This document shows, piece after piece, positions 5,515 through 5,595 of a DNA stretch of 5,595 bases. The notes beneath the pieces are model-generated. The model was given only the letters and a program-made list of their open reading frames with translations. It did not search any database and was not told where the DNA came from. The position numbers and the translations under genes are program-made. Within the stretch, counting starts at the first letter, position 1. The number at the start of each line of letters is the position of its first letter. This stretch comes from CAYSZX01 sp964548875. GTDB taxonomy: Bacteria; Patescibacteriota; Minisyncoccia; Minisyncoccales; JANBVM01. The DNA lies in NCBI GenBank assembly GCA_964548875.1, contig CAZJSP010000028.1:1-5595 (forward strand), in the 5' to 3' direction.

Positions 5515-5532
5515 TATAGCTTGTATAGCTTG
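5515..5532. repeat. Perfect 9-bp tandem repeat TATAGCTTG x2 upstream of the -35
   Basis: TATAGCTTG occurs at 5515-5523 and 5524-5532, beginning 5 nt upstream of the -35 element of the minus-strand promoter. This is where an activator that contacts RNA polymerase would bind. A regulatory role is inference. Confidence 0.8.
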
Positions 5533-5547
5533 AAGTTGAATTTATTT

Positions 5548-5579
5548 AAAAAAATCGATACTTTCTTAAGAAAGTATCG
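5548..5579 (-). terminator. Intrinsic terminator of a minus-strand gene beyond the right edge
   Basis: CGATACTTTC (5556-5565) and GAAAGTATCG (5570-5579) form a perfect 10-bp stem with a TTAA loop. On the minus strand the stem is followed, after one base, by seven T's (complement of A's 5548-5554). No comparable T-tract follows on the plus strand. A minus-strand gene must therefore end just right of the window, separated from the duplicated-domain gene. Confidence 0.8.
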
Positions 5580-5595
5580 GTAGAATTTAAATTAT

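Noticed and set aside
5486..5532. CRISPR-like array
   Set aside because: The repeats are 9 bp, in two different pairs directly abutting without spacers, so this is not a CRISPR array.

Overview
The window is strongly AT-rich and uses standard bacterial cell-wall and translation genes. TGA acts as a stop codon: the ftsW-type gene ends in an ATGA overlap with murG. This argues against the recoded lineages that read TGA as Gly or Trp. Compact spacing, genes without clear Shine-Dalgarno sequences, a MurG with an HESDSTPG loop where HEQN is usual, and small lineage-specific proteins together suggest an uncultured Patescibacteria (CPR) type genome. That placement is inference, made without database access.

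Positions 1-1696 (+) hold the tail of a division/cell-wall cluster: the C-terminal part of an FtsW-type SEDS glycosyltransferase (cut by the window edge), overlapping by 4 nt with murG. Together they make and polymerise lipid II. A 157-nt AT-rich gap follows, with a perfect 13-bp hairpin and an extended -10 promoter. Then comes gltX (1854-3365, +), a glutamyl-tRNA synthetase with all signature motifs, whose end overlaps a small secreted helical protein (3353-3736).

Positions 3737-3908 contain a likely terminator and several further potential RNA hairpins. Behind them, at 3909-4477 (+), lies a gene that an ordinary start-codon search would see only as a 93-aa fragment. Reading back in frame shows a P-loop, Walker B and sensor 1 of a DnaA-like AAA+ ATPase of about 189 aa. 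Its only plausible ATG is out of frame by one base at a run of seven A's. It lacks the DNA-binding domain and appears to lack the arginine finger and the sensor 2 arginine.

The 207-nt gap at 4478-4684 carries a 44-nt GC-rich island. On the minus strand this has the layout of a small RNA: promoter, structured body, C4-T7 end. There is also a short TGTGTC/GACACA hairpin. The minus-strand gene 4685-5455 encodes an unrecognised lysine-rich protein made of two copies of one domain. Its upstream region has a good -35/-10 pair interleaved with two different perfect 9-bp tandem repeats. The right edge holds an intrinsic terminator for a minus-strand gene outside the window.

The most interesting items are the frameshifted, arginine-poor DnaA-like ATPase, the two intergenic RNA-like segments around it, and the duplicated-domain protein with its repeat-decorated promoter.
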